Shown here in pieces: positions 59,226 through 60,145 of a stretch of DNA of 60,145 bases. Each line of letters starts with the position of its first letter. The first letter of the stretch is position 1. This stretch comes from Occallatibacter sp. (GTDB lineage: Bacteria > Acidobacteriota > Terriglobia > Terriglobales > Acidobacteriaceae). A program made the position numbers and the translations under genes. The DNA is taken from the NCBI GenBank assembly GCA_017883405.1, contig JADGNO010000135.1:1-60145 (forward strand), given 5' to 3'. The notes beneath the pieces were generated by a model that saw only the letters and a program-made list of their open reading frames with translations, had not been told where the DNA came from and did not search any database.

Positions 59226-60145
59226 ACGCGATTGCCATTCGCAACGGACATCTTATCGATCCAGCCGCCGGCGTCGATGCCGCAAAAGACATCCTGCTCA
59301 AAGACGGTCGCGTTGCAGAAATCGCCGGCCCCGGAAAGTTGAAGACCGCCAACGGCGCCGACGTTCTCGATGCAACAGGACTCACCATCGCTCCCGGCCT
59401 CATCGACATCCACGTTCATCTGCGCGAGCCCGGCCAGGAATACAAAGAGACCATCGCCACCGGCACCGCCGCGGCAGCCGCGGGCGGATTCACCTCCGTC
59501 GCCGCCATGCCCAACACCGTGCCGGTCAACGATTCGCCGGAAATCACTCGCTGGATGCAGGCGCCGGAGCGCTTCGCATTAGCACGCGTCTTTCCCATCG
59601 CCGCCGCCACGCGCGGATCAAAAGGCGAATCCATCAATGATTTTGCCGCTCTCAAATCTGCCGGCGCGGTCGCCGTCACTGACGATGGCCGCCCCATCCT
59701 CAAAGACAGCGTCATGCGCGAAGTTCTCTCCGCCGCCGCGCGCATGGGCCTCTGCGTCATTCAGCACGCTGAAGACACGCGCATGACGCAGGGCGCCAGC
59801 ATGAACCTCGGCCCCGTGTCGTTCAAACTCGGCCTGCGCGGAATGCCCACTGAAGCAGAATCGCAAATCGTTGAGCGCGACATTCGCCTCGTCACCGAAC
59901 TGCGCGACACGCGCGCCCACCTGCACGTCGCACACACCTCAACAGCAGCCGCCGTGGCCGCAGTCCGCCAGGCTCGCCGCAATGGCCTGCGCGTCACCTG
60001 CGAAGTGGCTCCGCATCACTTCCTGCTTACTGAAGAGCACGTCGGCTTCTACAACACGCACGCCAAAATGAATCCGCCGCTGCGTTCAGCCGCAGATCGC
60101 GACGCCATGATTGAAGGCATCCTCGACGGTGTCGTCGACGCTATC
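59222..60145 (+). CDS. pyrC: Dihydroorotase, C-terminus cut by window edge
   Basis: 308 residues are visible from an ATG overlapping the pyrB stop. Metal ligands are present: IDIHVHLREPGQE (HxH near residue 65), AVTDDGRPI, IQHAEDTR (His) and VAHTST (His), with CEVAPHHFLL following. The L-R-E-P-G motif places it with class I, PyrC/CAD-type dihydroorotases. The metal Asp and last ~110 residues are beyond the edge. It follows pyrR-pyrB in the order typical of pyr operons. Confidence 0.95.
   Translation, partial: MNAIAIRNGHLIDPAAGVDAAKDILLKDGRVAEIAGPGKLKTANGADVLDATGLTIAPGLIDIHVHLREPGQEYKETIATGTAAAAAGGFTSVAAMPNTVPVNDSPEITRWMQAPERFALARVFPIAAATRGSKGESINDFAALKSAGAVAVTDDGRPILKDSVMREVLSAAARMGLCVIQHAEDTRMTQGASMNLGPVSFKLGLRGMPTEAESQIVERDIRLVTELRDTRAHLHVAHTSTAAAVAAVRQARRNGLRVTCEVAPHHFLLTEEHVGFYNTHAKMNPPLRSAADRDAMIEGILDGVVDAI

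Overview
The window reads as a stretch of chromosome from an Acidobacteriota bacterium, probably class Terriglobia. This is inferred from three things: the ribosomal block prs-rplY-pth-rpsF-rpsR-rplI with Gly-rich S18 and Ala/Pro-rich S6 tails; many Tat- or Sec-exported carbohydrate proteins; and a dense load of short palindromic intergenic repeats of the kind common in that phylum. No plasmid, phage structural or transposase gene is visible. Both window edges cut genes: a nucleotidyltransferase-like gene at the left and dihydroorotase at the right.

Region 1 (1-25.8 kb) is a large, apparently uncharacterised envelope-polysaccharide locus. It holds three families of glycosyltransferase (two GT2, two tandem GT4 paralogues, one GT-C membrane enzyme), an HpnK/YdjC-like deacetylase, a 1415-aa TPR protein ending in an outer-membrane beta barrel (BcsC/PelB/PgaA-type architecture), and a Wzx-type flippase fused to a ParB/sulfiredoxin-like domain. 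It also has a GH99-like lipoprotein, a frameshifted acyltransferase, a thymidylate-kinase-like protein, a degenerate STAS protein and several exported proteins of unknown function. Three of these exported proteins are chained by GTGA start/stop overlaps. Together they could make, flip, trim and export a glycan, but no recognisable processive synthase or Wza/Wzc/Wzy is in view.

Region 2 (25.8-33.5 kb) is a sugar-use segment. It has two Tat-exported GH2 enzymes (beta-mannosidase/glucosaminidase-like and beta-galactosidase-like), a FadR-type GntR regulator and a tartronate-semialdehyde-reductase-like dehydrogenase. A perfect FadR-family operator sits in the promoter spacer between the regulator and the dehydrogenase.

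Region 3 (33.7-42 kb) encodes reductive pyrimidine catabolism: PreT/PreA dihydropyrimidine dehydrogenase, dihydropyrimidinase, beta-ureidopropionase, an NCS1 nucleobase transporter and, convergently, a class III aminotransferase that would take the beta-alanine. Region 4 (42-49.3 kb) has an orphan Opp/Dpp-type ATPase, a lipoprotein, the ribosomal block, tRNA-Gln(UUG) and ispE. Region 5 (49.3-60.1 kb) has a superinfection-immunity-like membrane protein coupled to a GT39-like enzyme, a DUF2252 protein, a DPP IV-like S9 peptidase, a Y-family polymerase, and pyrR-pyrB-pyrC, the biosynthetic counterpart of region 3.

At least two families of palindromic repeats litter the gaps from 33.5 kb onward. 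In one family the hairpin arms vary with compensating changes, and one copy lies in frame inside ispE, where it encodes a roughly 14-residue insertion.
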